Source: Streptomyces flaveolus (lineage in GTDB: Bacteria; Actinomycetota; Actinomycetes; Streptomycetales; Streptomycetaceae). From it: a stretch of 64,000 nt of DNA. The notes below the pieces were generated by a model. The model was not told the DNA's origin. It was given only the letters and a program-made list of their open reading frames with translations, and did not search any database. The stretch spans positions 248,001-312,000 of the forward strand of contig NZ_JNWV01000037.1 of assembly GCF_000716535.1 (NCBI RefSeq), written 5' to 3'. This document shows positions 33,162-42,501 of the stretch, piece after piece. A program made the position numbers and the translations under genes. The number at the start of each line of letters is the position of its first letter. Position 1 is the stretch's first letter.

Positions 33162-33898
33162 GGGGTCGGCGTCTCCAGCGCGTACCCCACGCCGTGCACC
33201 GTACGGATCCGCTCGGCGCCGATCTTCCGCCGCAGCGCCTTGATGTGGCTGTCGACCGTGCGGGTGCCGGAGGCGTCCGCCCAGTCCCACACCTCGGCCA
33301 GGAGCTGCTCCCGGGAGAGCACCGCGCGCGGGGTGTTCGCCAGGCACACCAGCAGGTCGAACTCGGTGGGCGTCAGGTGGACGTCCTCGGACTTCACCCG
33401 CACCCGGCGCTGTGCGTGGTCGATCTCCAGCTCGCCGAGCCGCAGGATGCCGGAGCGCGGGGTGGTGGCGGCCAGCGCGGCCCGCTCCACCCGGCGCAGC
33501 AGCACGTGCACGCGTGCGGCCAGCTCCCGCATCGAGAACGGCTTGGTCATGTAGTCGTCGGCGCCCACGCCGAGCCCGACCAGCATGTCGGTCTCGTCGT
33601 CCCGCGCGGTCAGCATCAGCACCGGCACCGGCCGCTGCGCCTGCACCCGCCGGCACACTTCGAGCCCGTCGAAGCCCGGCAGCATGATGTCGAGGATCAG
33701 CAGATCGGGCTGCCAGGCCTCGGCGGTGTCGACCGCGGCCGGACCGTCGGCCGCCGTTTGCACCAGAAATCCCTCGGCGCGGAGCCGGGCCGCGATGGCG
33801 TCGACGATCGTGGGGTCGTCCTCGACGACCAGCACCCGGCGCTGTGCGCCCGGGGTGGTCGTCGCCGCGCCGCTCTGGGAGGTGTGTGTCTGCTCCAT
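33158..33898 (-). CDS. OmpR/PhoB-type response regulator
   Basis: 246 residues. The receiver domain (20-135) has the acidic pair in VVEDDPT (Asp27, Asp28), the phospho-acceptor Asp70 in LLILDIMLPG and Lys119 in DYMTKPF. The C-terminal winged helix is of the OmpR class (DVHLTPTEFDLLVCLANTP; VDSHIKALRRKIG; VHGVGYALE). The N-terminal 18 residues are Thr/Ser/Gln-rich and not part of the fold. It is co-translated with the sensor kinase downstream. No operator sequence could be deduced. Confidence 0.95.
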   Translation of the reverse strand: MEQTHTSQSGAATTTPGAQRRVLVVEDDPTIVDAIAARLRAEGFLVQTAADGPAAVDTAEAWQPDLLILDIMLPGFDGLEVCRRVQAQRPVPVLMLTARDDETDMLVGLGVGADDYMTKPFSMRELAARVHVLLRRVERAALAATTPRSGILRLGELEIDHAQRRVRVKSEDVHLTPTEFDLLVCLANTPRAVLSREQLLAEVWDWADASGTRTVDSHIKALRRKIGAERIRTVHGVGYALETPTP

Positions 33899-34010
33899 CG
33901 CCCGCCCCTGTTGTTGCTTTCCGGAATCAGTGGGGTGATCCCATGTCTGCGTTTGACGCTTGAATGATCGGCGTCAGGGCAGCACATTACGGTGACCGAC
34001 CGCGCTGTCG

Positions 34011-34688
34011 CTATCCAGGTCGGACGGCGAGGTGGATGGCGTCCGGAACGCCCCGGGCAACCGGCACCTCTTCGGTACGCACCTGCTGGAACCCGGCATT
34101 CCGCAAGCTTCCTTCAAATTCCGGAGAGGGCTCGGCCGACCACACCGCGAGCACCCCGCCAGGCCTCAAAACCCTTGCGCAGGCAGCGAGTCCGGCCGGT
34201 GAGTAGAGGCTGTCGTTGTCCTCGGTGACGGTCCAGCCGGGGCCGTTGTCGATGTCGAGACACAGCGCGTCGAACGTGTCCGATGTCTCATTGACGTACC
34301 GCACGAGATCCGCTTCCACGATCGCGGTGCGCGGATCGGCGAGCGCGTCGGCGGACAGCTCCGCCAGCGGTCCGTCCCGGTGCCAGTCGACGACGGCCGG
34401 TTCCCGCTCCACCACGGTGATCCGCCCCCACCGGGGGTCGGCGGCGGCATGTGCGAGCGAGAACCCCACGCCCAGCCCGCCGATCAGCACCTCCGGCGTG
34501 GGCCGCCCGTCCAGCGCGGCGCGGGCCGCGTCGACCAGCAGCCGCTCCGAGCGGCCGTCCGAGGTGTCCATCAGGAAGCAGCCGTTGGCGATGATCTGCA
34601 GCAGCGCACCGTGTCTGCGCAGCACCACCTCGCCGTACGGGCCGTCGCGTCGGTCCAGGACCACGGGAGTGTCGTACACGGCAGTCAT
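34011..34688 (-). CDS. Spermidine-synthase-like Rossmann protein
   Basis: 225 residues from the ATG at 34688 with ggatgggg a few bases upstream; a longer in-frame extension to 34826 has no ribosome binding site. The sequence contains the polyamine-synthase-like core: EVLIGGLGVGFSLAHA, the acidic VVEREPAVV, EADLVRYV and LCLDIDNGPGW. The small N-terminal beta domain of true spermidine synthases is reduced to about 40 residues. The gate residues for decarboxylated SAM cannot be confirmed, so it may be a methyltransferase-like enzyme. Monocistronic, upstream of the response regulator. Confidence 0.75.
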   Translation of the reverse strand: MTAVYDTPVVLDRRDGPYGEVVLRRHGALLQIIANGCFLMDTSDGRSERLLVDAARAALDGRPTPEVLIGGLGVGFSLAHAAADPRWGRITVVEREPAVVDWHRDGPLAELSADALADPRTAIVEADLVRYVNETSDTFDALCLDIDNGPGWTVTEDNDSLYSPAGLAACARVLRPGGVLAVWSAEPSPEFEGSLRNAGFQQVRTEEVPVARGVPDAIHLAVRPG

Positions 34689-34882
34689 GACCCCATCCTG
34701 CTTGAACGGAGCCTGGCATTCACGGGAATTGCGCATGACCCCCACGGACGGGTGGTCCGCGCCGGGCCGGACGCGGCCGGCGGGTGAGAGGTTGCCGTGA
34801 ATCCGCTCCCGGGTGGCGTCGGTCATAGACAGCGGGCACGCCGGGCACGAAGGGTGGGGCGGGACGGAAGGAGCGCCTCACC

Positions 34883-35689
34883 GTGGAACGGAGCACGACG
34901 GGCCCCACGCCGGACGCGTGCCCGCCCGCGCCGGGCACGCCCCTTCCCGACGGCACGGCCGCCGTCCCGGCCCCGGTCCTCGCGGGCCTGCTGGACGGCA
35001 TGCCCCGCCAGCGCGCCGCCATCCCCGAGGCGGCCCCCGCCCCGGCGCGCGGTACCCCACCGCCGCACCGGCCCCCGCCCCGCCCGTGGCACCTGCTGCC
35101 GACCCCCCTCGGCACCCCCTTCACCTTCGCCTACGCGGCCGTCCTGGCCGTCACCTCCCTGTTCGCGGCCCACGCCGACCCCGGCCTGGTGCACACGCTC
35201 CACCAGGACTCCAGCACCGACGTGGCCCACCTGGTGCGCACACCCGCGCTCGTGCTGCTGGCGAGCGCGCTGTGGGTCGCGGGCGGGATCCTCTCGCCGT
35301 ACACGGTGGCGTTCCTGCTGGTGCTCACGGCACTGGAGCGGCGTATAGGCGGGGCGCGGGCCGCCTGCGTCTTCCTGGCCGGCCACGTCCTGGCCACCCT
35401 CGCCACCGAGGTGCCGGTGGGCCTCGCCGTCCTGCTGGGCCACCTGCCCGACACCTCGCTGCACCGCCTCGACTACGGCATCAGCTTCGGCGTGGCCGCG
35501 AGCACCGGTGCCCTGACGGGCCTCCTGCGTCCGTGGCTGCGCTGGCCGTTGCTGGCCCTGGCGGCCGGCGGGCTGCTGAGCGACCTGCTGGCGTACGCGG
35601 ACCCGCTGACGAACTGGGGGCATGTCATCGCCCTGACGATCGGTGTGGCCGCCTGGCCTCTCGTCCGACGCCGGCACCAGCGGGCCTGA
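34883..35689 (+). CDS. Rhomboid-like membrane protein
   Basis: 268 residues from a GTG with ggaaggag nine bases upstream. The first 75 residues are Pro/Ala-rich and probably cytoplasmic. About six membrane helices follow. Ser201 in YGISFGVAAST and His247 in TNWGHVIALTIG are placed like the rhomboid Ser/His dyad, but the canonical G-x-S-G-x-x-x box is changed to GISFGVAAS, so activity is uncertain. It is probably a rhomboid-family intramembrane protease or a catalytically altered relative. No operon partners: lon lies 172 bases further on, behind a repeat and hairpin. Confidence 0.75.
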   Translation: MERSTTGPTPDACPPAPGTPLPDGTAAVPAPVLAGLLDGMPRQRAAIPEAAPAPARGTPPPHRPPPRPWHLLPTPLGTPFTFAYAAVLAVTSLFAAHADPGLVHTLHQDSSTDVAHLVRTPALVLLASALWVAGGILSPYTVAFLLVLTALERRIGGARAACVFLAGHVLATLATEVPVGLAVLLGHLPDTSLHRLDYGISFGVAASTGALTGLLRPWLRWPLLALAAGGLLSDLLAYADPLTNWGHVIALTIGVAAWPLVRRRHQRA

Positions 35690-35741
35690 GGCGCGGGGGA
35701 GCCGCGCGAACCACCCCAACGCGCCCGCCCCCGCGCACGTT
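35688..35741. repeat. Short dispersed Streptomyces intergenic element (copy 2) with hairpin
   Basis: gaggcgcgggggagccgcg followed by gaacc resembles the element at 27774-27830. A 9-bp stem (gcgcggggg 35691-35699 / cccccgcgc 35728-35736) with a 28-base loop may act as terminator of the rhomboid-like gene. Confidence 0.45.
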
Positions 35742-35861
35742 TCCGCAGCTCATCCCGCCTGGGCGCAGGTGATCGCTCAGAGCGAACAGAGCCCCGGGAA
35801 CAATAGACCTCGCCAGAACATTGAGTCGGCATAGCTCAAGTTGACTGCCGAAGGGGAGATC

Positions 35862-38282
35862 ATGGCTGCTGAGTCACCGGCGTTCACGCTGAACCTGCCC
35901 GTGCTGCCGCTCGACGACGAGGTCGTGCTGCCCGGCATGGTGGTCCCGCTGGACCTGAGCGACGCCGAGGTGCGGGCCGCGGTGGAGGCCGCGCAGGCCG
36001 CCGCCCGCTCCGAACCCGGAAAGCCCAAGGTGCTGCTGGTGCCACGCATCGACGGCACGTACGCCAAGACCGGCGTCCTCGGCACGGTGGAACAGGTCGG
36101 CCGGCTCGCCGACGGTGACCCGGGAGCCCTGATCCGCGGCCGCAGCCGCGTCCGCATCGGCGCCGGCACCACCGGCCCGGGCGCCGCGCTCTGGGTCGAG
36201 GGCGCACGTGTCGAGGAGACGGTTCCCGAGCCGCTGCCGGGCCAGGTCGCCGAACTGGTCAAGGAGTACAAGGCGCTCGCCACCACCTGGCTGAAGAAGC
36301 GCGGCGCCTGGCAGGTCGTGGACCGCGTCCAGGCCATCGACGACGTGTCGGCGCTGGCCGACAACTCCGGCTACTCGCCGTTCCTGACGACCGACCAGAA
36401 GGTCGAACTGCTCGAGACCGCCGACCCGGTGGCCCGGCTCAAGCTCGCCACGCAGCAGCTCCGCGACCACCTCGCGGAGCAGGACGTCGCCGAGACCATC
36501 GCCAAGGACGTCCAGGAAGGCGTCGACAAGCAGCAGCGCGAGTTCCTGCTGCGCCGTCAGCTCGAGGCCGTCCGCAAGGAGCTGCGCGAGCTCAACGGCG
36601 AGAAGGAGGGCGAGGAGTCCGACGACTACCGCGCCCGCGTCGAGGCCGCCGACCTGCCGGAGAAGGTCCGCGAGGCCGCCCTCAAGGAGGTCGACAAGCT
36701 GGAGCGCGCCTCCGACCAGTCGCCCGAGGGCTCCTGGATCCGCACCTGGCTGGACACCGTCCTGGAGATGCCGTGGAACGAGCGGACCGAGGACGCGTAC
36801 GACATCCAGGGCGCGAAGGCCGTGCTGGACGCCGAGCACGCGGGCCTGGACGACGTGAAGGAACGCATCACCGAGTACCTGGCCGTGCGCAAGCGGCGCG
36901 GTGAACGGGGCCTGGGCGTCATCGGCGGGCGGCGCGGCGGTGCCGTGCTCGCGCTCGTCGGCCCGCCCGGTGTCGGCAAGACCTCGCTGGGCGAGTCCGT
37001 GGCGCACGCCATGGGCCGCAAGTTCGTCCGCGTCGCCCTCGGCGGCGTCCGCGACGAGGCCGAGATCCGCGGTCACCGCCGTACGTACGTCGGCGCGCTG
37101 CCCGGCCGGATCGTGCGCGCCGTCAAGGAGGCCGGGTCCATGAACCCGGTGGTCCTGCTGGACGAGATCGACAAGGTGGGCTCCGACTTCCGGGGCGACC
37201 CGGCCGCCGCCCTCCTCGAAGTGCTCGACCCGGCGCAGAACCACACCTTCCGGGACCACTACCTGGAGGTCGAGCTGGACCTGTCCGACGTGGTCTTCCT
37301 CGCCACCGCCAACGTCCTGGAGGCCATCCCCGAGGCGCTCGCCGACCGTATGGAGATCGTGCGCCTGGACGGCTACACCGAGGACGAGAAGGTCGTCATC
37401 GCCCGGGACCACCTGCTCCCGCGCCAGCTGGAGCGGGCCGGCCTGGACAAGGACGAGGTCACGCTGGACGAGAGCGCGCTGCGCAAGCTCGCCGGCGAGT
37501 ACACGCGGGAGGCGGGCGTGCGGACCCTGGAGCGGTCCATCGCACGGCTGCTGCGGAAGGTCGCCGCCCAGCACGAACTGGGCGAGCGCGAACTGCCGTT
37601 CACCGTCACCGACGGTGATCTGCGCGGGCTGATCGGCCGGCCGCACCACGTGCCCGAGTCCGCCCAGGACCCGGCCGAGCGCCGTACGGCCGTCCCCGGT
37701 GTGGCGACCGGCCTCGCGGTCACCGGCGCCGGCGGCGACGTGCTCTTCGTGGAGGCGTCCCTGGCCGACCCGGAGACGGGCGGGGCGGGGCTGACCCTGA
37801 CCGGTCAGCTCGGGGACGTGATGAAGGAGTCGGCGCAGATCGCGCTGAGCTTCCTGCGCAGCCACGGCGCCGAGCTGGAGCTGCCGGTGGCCGACCTGAA
37901 GGACCGGGGCGTGCACATCCACTTCCCGGCGGGCGCGGTGCCGAAGGACGGCCCGAGCGCGGGCATCACGATGACCACGGCCCTCGCCTCGCTGCTCTCC
38001 GGCCGCCTGGTCCGCACGGACGTCGCCATGACCGGCGAGGTCTCGCTGACCGGCCGGGTGCTGCCCATCGGCGGCGTGAAGCAGAAGCTGCTCGCCGCCC
38101 AGCGCGCCGGGGTGACCACCGTCATCATCCCCAAGCGCAACGAGCCCGACCTGGACGACGTCCCGGCCGAGGTGCTGGACAAGCTCGACGTCCACACCGT
38201 GACCGACGTCCGCCAGGTCCTGGAACTGGCGCTCGCGCCCGCCACGAGCGACGCGACGCCGGAGGTTCCGGTAGCGGCGTGA
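35862..38282 (+). CDS. lon: ATP-dependent protease Lon
   Basis: 806 residues from the ATG at 35862, which has gaaggggag five bases upstream; an in-frame extension of seven codons exists. An N-terminal LON substrate domain (7-200) and a coiled middle region precede the AAA+ domain with Walker A GPPGVGKTS (Lys373), Walker B VVLLDEIDKVG and the helical lid. The C-terminal protease domain has the Ser/Lys dyad Ser699 (GPSAGI) and Lys742 (GGVKQK). Lon degrades unfolded and regulatory proteins in the cytoplasm. Heat-shock control (HspR) is known for Streptomyces lon. No clear HAIR element was found in the 120 bases before the gene. Confidence 0.97.
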   Translation: MAAESPAFTLNLPVLPLDDEVVLPGMVVPLDLSDAEVRAAVEAAQAAARSEPGKPKVLLVPRIDGTYAKTGVLGTVEQVGRLADGDPGALIRGRSRVRIGAGTTGPGAALWVEGARVEETVPEPLPGQVAELVKEYKALATTWLKKRGAWQVVDRVQAIDDVSALADNSGYSPFLTTDQKVELLETADPVARLKLATQQLRDHLAEQDVAETIAKDVQEGVDKQQREFLLRRQLEAVRKELRELNGEKEGEESDDYRARVEAADLPEKVREAALKEVDKLERASDQSPEGSWIRTWLDTVLEMPWNERTEDAYDIQGAKAVLDAEHAGLDDVKERITEYLAVRKRRGERGLGVIGGRRGGAVLALVGPPGVGKTSLGESVAHAMGRKFVRVALGGVRDEAEIRGHRRTYVGALPGRIVRAVKEAGSMNPVVLLDEIDKVGSDFRGDPAAALLEVLDPAQNHTFRDHYLEVELDLSDVVFLATANVLEAIPEALADRMEIVRLDGYTEDEKVVIARDHLLPRQLERAGLDKDEVTLDESALRKLAGEYTREAGVRTLERSIARLLRKVAAQHELGERELPFTVTDGDLRGLIGRPHHVPESAQDPAERRTAVPGVATGLAVTGAGGDVLFVEASLADPETGGAGLTLTGQLGDVMKESAQIALSFLRSHGAELELPVADLKDRGVHIHFPAGAVPKDGPSAGITMTTALASLLSGRLVRTDVAMTGEVSLTGRVLPIGGVKQKLLAAQRAGVTTVIIPKRNEPDLDDVPAEVLDKLDVHTVTDVRQVLELALAPATSDATPEVPVAA

Positions 38283-38304
38283 CGGACGCTGCCGGATGAG
38301 GCAG

Positions 38305-38334
38305 GGCCCGGGTCCCGTGAGGGAGGCCCGGGCC
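38305..38334. terminator. Terminator between lon and the SpoIIE-type phosphatase
   Basis: Hairpin with an 8-bp outer stem (ggcccggg / cccgggcc), a two-base bulge and a 4-bp inner stem, loop gtga, 22 bases after the lon stop. It lies between convergent genes and may serve both. Confidence 0.65.
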
Positions 38335-38355
38335 TTCGCCATGCGCCGTGCGGTG

Positions 38356-40740
38356 TCAGAGCGCGGTCAGCGACTGCTCCGCCCACACCGTCTTGCCGAT
38401 CCGGTCGTGCCGGGTGCCCCAGCGCTCGGCGAGCTGGGCGACCAGCAGCAGGCCCCGGCCGCCCTCGTCGAAGATCCGGGCCCGGCGCATGTGCGGGGTG
38501 GTGCCGCTGGCGTCGTAGACCTCGCTGATCAGCGTCTTGCCCTGGTGGATCAGCCGGAGCCGGATGGGCGGGCGGCCGTAGCGGATGGCGTTGGTGACCA
38601 GCTCGCTGACCATCAGCTCGGTGGTGAACGCGGCCTCGTCCAGGCCCCACGCGGAGAGCTGGTCGGTGGCGTACCGGCGGGCCAGGGAGACCACGGTGGG
38701 CTCGTCGGACAGTTCCCAGGAGGCGACCATGTCCTCGTGCAGGCCCCGGGTACGGGCCACCAGGAGAGCGATGTCGTCGTCGGGGCGGTGGCTGAGCAGG
38801 TCGGTGAGGACCCGGTCGCACACCGACTCCAGCGACTCCGCGGGACGGCCGAGCGCGATGAACATCTTGTCCAGCGCCTCGTCGATGTCGTGGTCGCGGG
38901 CCTCCAGCAGCCCGTCGGTGTAGAGCGCGAGCAGACTGCCCTCGGGCAGCTCCGTCTCCATCGCCTCGAAGGGCAGCCCGCCGAGCCCGAGCGGCGGCCC
39001 CGGCGGCACGTCGAGGAAGCGTACGGCGCCGTCCGGGGTCACCACGGCGGGCGGCGGATGCCCGGCCCGGGCCACGGAGCAGCGGCGCGAGACCGGGTCG
39101 TAGACGGCGTACAGGCAGGTGGTGCCGATGCCGCCGACGGTGTCGGCGCCCGGGTCGGCGCTGCCCTCGTCGGCGGCCAGCCGCAGCACCAGGTCGTCCA
39201 GGTGGGTGAGCAGCTCGTCGGCGGGCAGATCGACGTCGGCCAGGGTGCGCACCGCCGTGCGCAGCCGGCCCATGGTGGCCGAGGCCCGGATGCCGTGGCC
39301 CACCACGTCACCCACGACCAGCGCCACCCGCGCCCCGGACAGCGGGATCACGTCGAACCAGTCGCCGCCCACGCCGGCCCGGCTCGCGGCCGGCAGATAG
39401 CGGGTGGCGATCTCCAGCGCCCCCTGGTCGGGCACCGGGTGCGGGAGCAGGCTGCGCTGCAACGCCACGGTGGTGGTGCGGGACCGGGAGTAGCCGCGGA
39501 CCTGCTCCATGCCGGCGGCCGCCTTGGCGGTGAACTCCTCGGCGAGCCGCAGGTCCTCCGGGCCGAAGAACCCCCGCTGCCCGTGCCGGCCGAACAGGGC
39601 CACGCCGAGCGTGCTGCCCTGGGCGAGCAGCGGGACCGCGAGCAGGGAGCGCGTCCCGGACGTGCGCAGCCACGAGGCGCCCGGGTCCAGCGCGGCCCAC
39701 TCGGCCACGGCCGGGTCCGCCATGTCGTACAGCATCGGTCGGGCCGCCGTCAGACACCGGGCGGGCGGTGAGTCCGCCGGGCAGACGACCACCTCACCGA
39801 TGCCGGCACCGGCACCGGTTCCGACGCCGCTGCCGTGGCCGCGCCCGCCGCCGCCCCGCACCGCGCGCAGGGCGGCGCGGCGCAGGACCACCTGCTCCGG
39901 CGGCCGGCCGGCCGCCTCGGCGGTGTTCCACGGGGAGTCCAGGAGGTCCACCGCCATGAGGTCGGCCAGCCGGGGGACCGTGACCTCGCCGAGTTCCTGG
40001 GCCGCGCGGGCCTGGTCCGCCGCCGTGCCGACGGGCGCGCCGGACTCGCCCGAGGGGCGCGGCCCGCCGGCGGTCTCCTGGGCCGGCTCCGGCACGGACA
40101 GGCAGACGGCCCGTACCCGGCCGTCGGCGTCCTTCAGCGGGGTGAGGACCGTGGCCGGGCCGAGGTCCGGGCCGAGCCGGCCCCGCGCCTCCTGCGGCCG
40201 GCCGCACTCCAGCGCCCGCCGCATCGACCGGTCGGCCTCCTCGCTCGCGGTGCCCGGCGTGATGTGGGCGAGGCGGAGCCCGCGCATCGCCGCCTCGGGC
40301 AGGGCGAGGGCGTGTTCCATCCGGCGGTTGGCGCGCACCAGGCGCAGGTCCGCGTCGAAGATGGCCAGCGGAAAGGGGGACTGGAGGAACGTCCACTCCT
40401 CCAGGGGTTCGCCGCGCGGGGGTTGGGTCCGGGCCGTCACCGCGCTCACCACGAGCCAGTCGGTGGCGCCGGTGCGCGAGGTCCGGCGGTGGGCGAGCAC
40501 GCCCAGCTCCAGGAGCCTGCCGTCCTGGTGGCGCAGCGGGACGGTGCCGTTCCAGCGGGTCCGGCCGGCCAGCGCCCGCCGGACCGCCGCGGCGTCGGCG
40601 GCGAGCAGCGCGGTGGCGGGCCGGCCGACCACCGCCGGGGAGTCGTAGCCGAGCAGCCGCCGCGCGCCCTCGCTCCAGCCGGTGAGGATGCCTTGCTCAT
40701 CGATGGTGGCCGTGGCCGTGTACGTCGACTGTCGCTCCAT
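38356..40740 (-). CDS. PAS-PAS-GAF-SpoIIE phosphatase with HATPase (anti-sigma-like) domain
   Basis: 794 residues. Two PAS domains (about 8-112 and 113-215) and a GAF domain (about 245-420) precede a PP2C/SpoIIE phosphatase domain (430-640) with metal-binding GGDWFDV and VVGDVVGHG. The C-terminal HATPase_c domain (665-794) has ELVTNAIRYG and GGRGLLLV like RsbW/SpoIIAB anti-sigma kinases. One protein therefore could both dephosphorylate and phosphorylate anti-anti-sigma factors in response to PAS/GAF ligands. No membrane segment. Monocistronic; its sigma-factor partner is not in the window. Confidence 0.9.
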   Translation of the reverse strand: MERQSTYTATATIDEQGILTGWSEGARRLLGYDSPAVVGRPATALLAADAAAVRRALAGRTRWNGTVPLRHQDGRLLELGVLAHRRTSRTGATDWLVVSAVTARTQPPRGEPLEEWTFLQSPFPLAIFDADLRLVRANRRMEHALALPEAAMRGLRLAHITPGTASEEADRSMRRALECGRPQEARGRLGPDLGPATVLTPLKDADGRVRAVCLSVPEPAQETAGGPRPSGESGAPVGTAADQARAAQELGEVTVPRLADLMAVDLLDSPWNTAEAAGRPPEQVVLRRAALRAVRGGGGRGHGSGVGTGAGAGIGEVVVCPADSPPARCLTAARPMLYDMADPAVAEWAALDPGASWLRTSGTRSLLAVPLLAQGSTLGVALFGRHGQRGFFGPEDLRLAEEFTAKAAAGMEQVRGYSRSRTTTVALQRSLLPHPVPDQGALEIATRYLPAASRAGVGGDWFDVIPLSGARVALVVGDVVGHGIRASATMGRLRTAVRTLADVDLPADELLTHLDDLVLRLAADEGSADPGADTVGGIGTTCLYAVYDPVSRRCSVARAGHPPPAVVTPDGAVRFLDVPPGPPLGLGGLPFEAMETELPEGSLLALYTDGLLEARDHDIDEALDKMFIALGRPAESLESVCDRVLTDLLSHRPDDDIALLVARTRGLHEDMVASWELSDEPTVVSLARRYATDQLSAWGLDEAAFTTELMVSELVTNAIRYGRPPIRLRLIHQGKTLISEVYDASGTTPHMRRARIFDEGGRGLLLVAQLAERWGTRHDRIGKTVWAEQSLTAL

Positions 40741-40819
40741 CGCCGCTCATCTCGCCCTTGCTCGGCAGGCTCTCCTGACCAGCATGATCCCGGGCGGCGC
40801 GGAGCACCAACGCAACGCG

Positions 40820-40864
40820 GCGCACACGGTGGCCCCGCCGTCGGGCGGGAGCCACGGTGTGCGC
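40820..40864. terminator. Hairpin between GH25 lysozyme and SpoIIE-type genes
   Basis: Imperfect inverted repeat of about 20 bp (gcgcacacggtggccccgcc / ggcgggagccacggtgtgcgc) with a short loop, about 50 bases after the GH25 stop. Two mismatches. Short repeats (gccgttagccgttagccgt) follow up to 40925. Confidence 0.6.
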
Positions 40865-40915
40865 CGTTAGCCGTTAGCCGTGAGTCGTCGGCGGTTGGCG
40901 GTCAGCGTTCAGCCG

Positions 40916-41767
40916 TCAGCCGAGGGCCAGGGCCTGCACCCGGTCCAGGGCGCCGTTGAACTTGTCGTGGTCGCCGACCGTCGGGCCGGAGGAGGTGTAC
41001 TGCCACATCGTGTAGTACGACCAGCCGGCCGGCAGCGTCCCCGGGTCGGAGGCGTAGCGGGCGATCCACAGCGGGTTGTTCACGGCGAAGCCGCCGTAGT
41101 TGCCGGTGCACTGGGTCCACCAGCTCGTGGCGGTGTAGATCACCGGGTAGCGGCTGGTGCGCGCCTTGTACGTGTTGATGAAGTCGGCGATCCAGCTGAC
41201 CATCTGGCTCGCGGTCTTGCCGTAGCAGGCGGCGCCGTACGGGTTCCACTCGATGTCGAGGGCGCCGGGCAACGTCTTGCCGTCCCGGGACCAGCCGCCG
41301 CCGTGGTCCACGAAGTAGTTGGCCTGGGTGGCGCCGCTCGTGGTGTCCGGGGTGGCGAAGTGGTACGAGCCGCGGATCATGCCGACGTTGTAGGAGCCGT
41401 TGTACTGCTGGGCGAAGTACGGGTTCGTGTAGTACGTGCCTTCCGTGGCCTTCGTGTACGCCCAGCGGACCCCGCTGTTCCACAGGGTCGACCAGGCCAC
41501 GTTGCCCTGGTAGCCGGAGACGTCGACGCCCTCGGTCTGGGTGACGTCACCGGTGCTGGGCGTGCCGTCCTGGCCGTCGTGGGCGAGGACGCCCATGCCC
41601 ATGTGGGCCGAGCCGCGGCTGGGCGTGCTCGCGGCCTGGGCGGAGGTGAGCGGGAGCGTGAGGGAGAGCGCCGCGAGCAGGGCCGTGAGGAGGACGGCGA
41701 GGGGGCGCGGGTGGATCGGCAGGGGGGAGCGGGGGGAGCGGGTGGAGCCGGGTCTGAGCACGGGCAT
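40916..41767 (-). CDS. Secreted GH25 lysozyme (1,4-beta-N-acetylmuramidase)
   Basis: 283 residues from the ATG at 41767 with ggagg upstream. A signal peptide (about 1-40, arginines then a Leu/Ala-rich core ending SAQAAS) directs export. A short linker precedes the GH25 barrel: it starts TEGVDVSGYQG with a catalytic Asp, has ALDIEWNPYG near residue 170 with the catalytic Glu, and ends MWQYTSSG. GH25 enzymes cut MurNAc-GlcNAc bonds in peptidoglycan, so it may act in wall turnover or attack other bacteria. There is no cell-wall-binding domain. Transcribed alone. Confidence 0.92.
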   Translation of the reverse strand: MPVLRPGSTRSPRSPLPIHPRPLAVLLTALLAALSLTLPLTSAQAASTPSRGSAHMGMGVLAHDGQDGTPSTGDVTQTEGVDVSGYQGNVAWSTLWNSGVRWAYTKATEGTYYTNPYFAQQYNGSYNVGMIRGSYHFATPDTTSGATQANYFVDHGGGWSRDGKTLPGALDIEWNPYGAACYGKTASQMVSWIADFINTYKARTSRYPVIYTATSWWTQCTGNYGGFAVNNPLWIARYASDPGTLPAGWSYYTMWQYTSSGPTVGDHDKFNGALDRVQALALG

Positions 41768-42009
41768 GACGTGCCTCCGGGGAGTGGAGTGGGGGGAGTG
41801 ACGTGGGGGACTGCGACACCGACCGTCGGCCCACTGGCGTGGGCATGCCATTAACGACGTGGTAAAGAAGCTACGCACGTAGATGAAGGCGTGGGAAGAG
41901 GGTCCGGACGACGCCGTTGGTCTACGCCTGCGAAATACTGACAGAGCTGCGGCAATGACGACTTTTGACAGAAACTTTCAGGACCGCGAAACCGAGCAGG
42001 GGTGCTGAC

Positions 42010-42501
42010 GTGCACGAGGACGGAAGCGACGGCGCGCACGGCGCCGTCGGCCACATGACGCCCAGTGGTGCAGACCAGGAATTCCTGGCGCTGGAGCGCG
42101 AGTTGACCGTGCTGTTCCGGCGTGCCCGGGCCAACCAGGGCGAGATGGCCCGGGAGGTCCACCCCGACCTGGAGTCCTCCGCGTACGGCCTGCTCATCCG
42201 GCTGGACGAACTGGGCGGACAGCGGGCCACGGAACTCGCCGCCTACATCGGGGTCGGCAAGGCCACCATGTCCCGCCAGCTACGCGCCCTGGAGAACCTG
42301 GGCCTGATCGCCCGCGAGCCCGACCCGGCCGACGGCCGCGCCTGGCTCGTCACCCTCACCGACGAGGGCCGCCGCCGCGTCGGCACGGTCCGCGAGGCCC
42401 GCCGCGCCCGCTACGTCCGCCAGCTCGCCCACTGGGACCGCCACGAGGTCGCCGAACTGGCCCGGCTGCTGCACGAACTGAACGGCGTCATGGCGAAATA
42501 G
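42010..42501 (+). CDS. MarR family transcriptional regulator
   Basis: 163 residues from the GTG at 42010 (aggggtg about eight bases upstream); an ATG 45 bases upstream in frame has no such site. The winged HTH contains QRATELAAYIGVGKATMSRQLRALENLGLI and the wing DPADGRAWLVTLT, preceded by a helical dimerisation region. MarR proteins repress stress or efflux genes and release DNA on binding phenolic ligands. It is divergent from the GH25 gene across about 240 bases and is followed by a long repeat tract. The target is unknown; the divergent gene or itself is the first guess. Confidence 0.9.
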   Translation: MHEDGSDGAHGAVGHMTPSGADQEFLALERELTVLFRRARANQGEMAREVHPDLESSAYGLLIRLDELGGQRATELAAYIGVGKATMSRQLRALENLGLIAREPDPADGRAWLVTLTDEGRRRVGTVREARRARYVRQLAHWDRHEVAELARLLHELNGVMAK

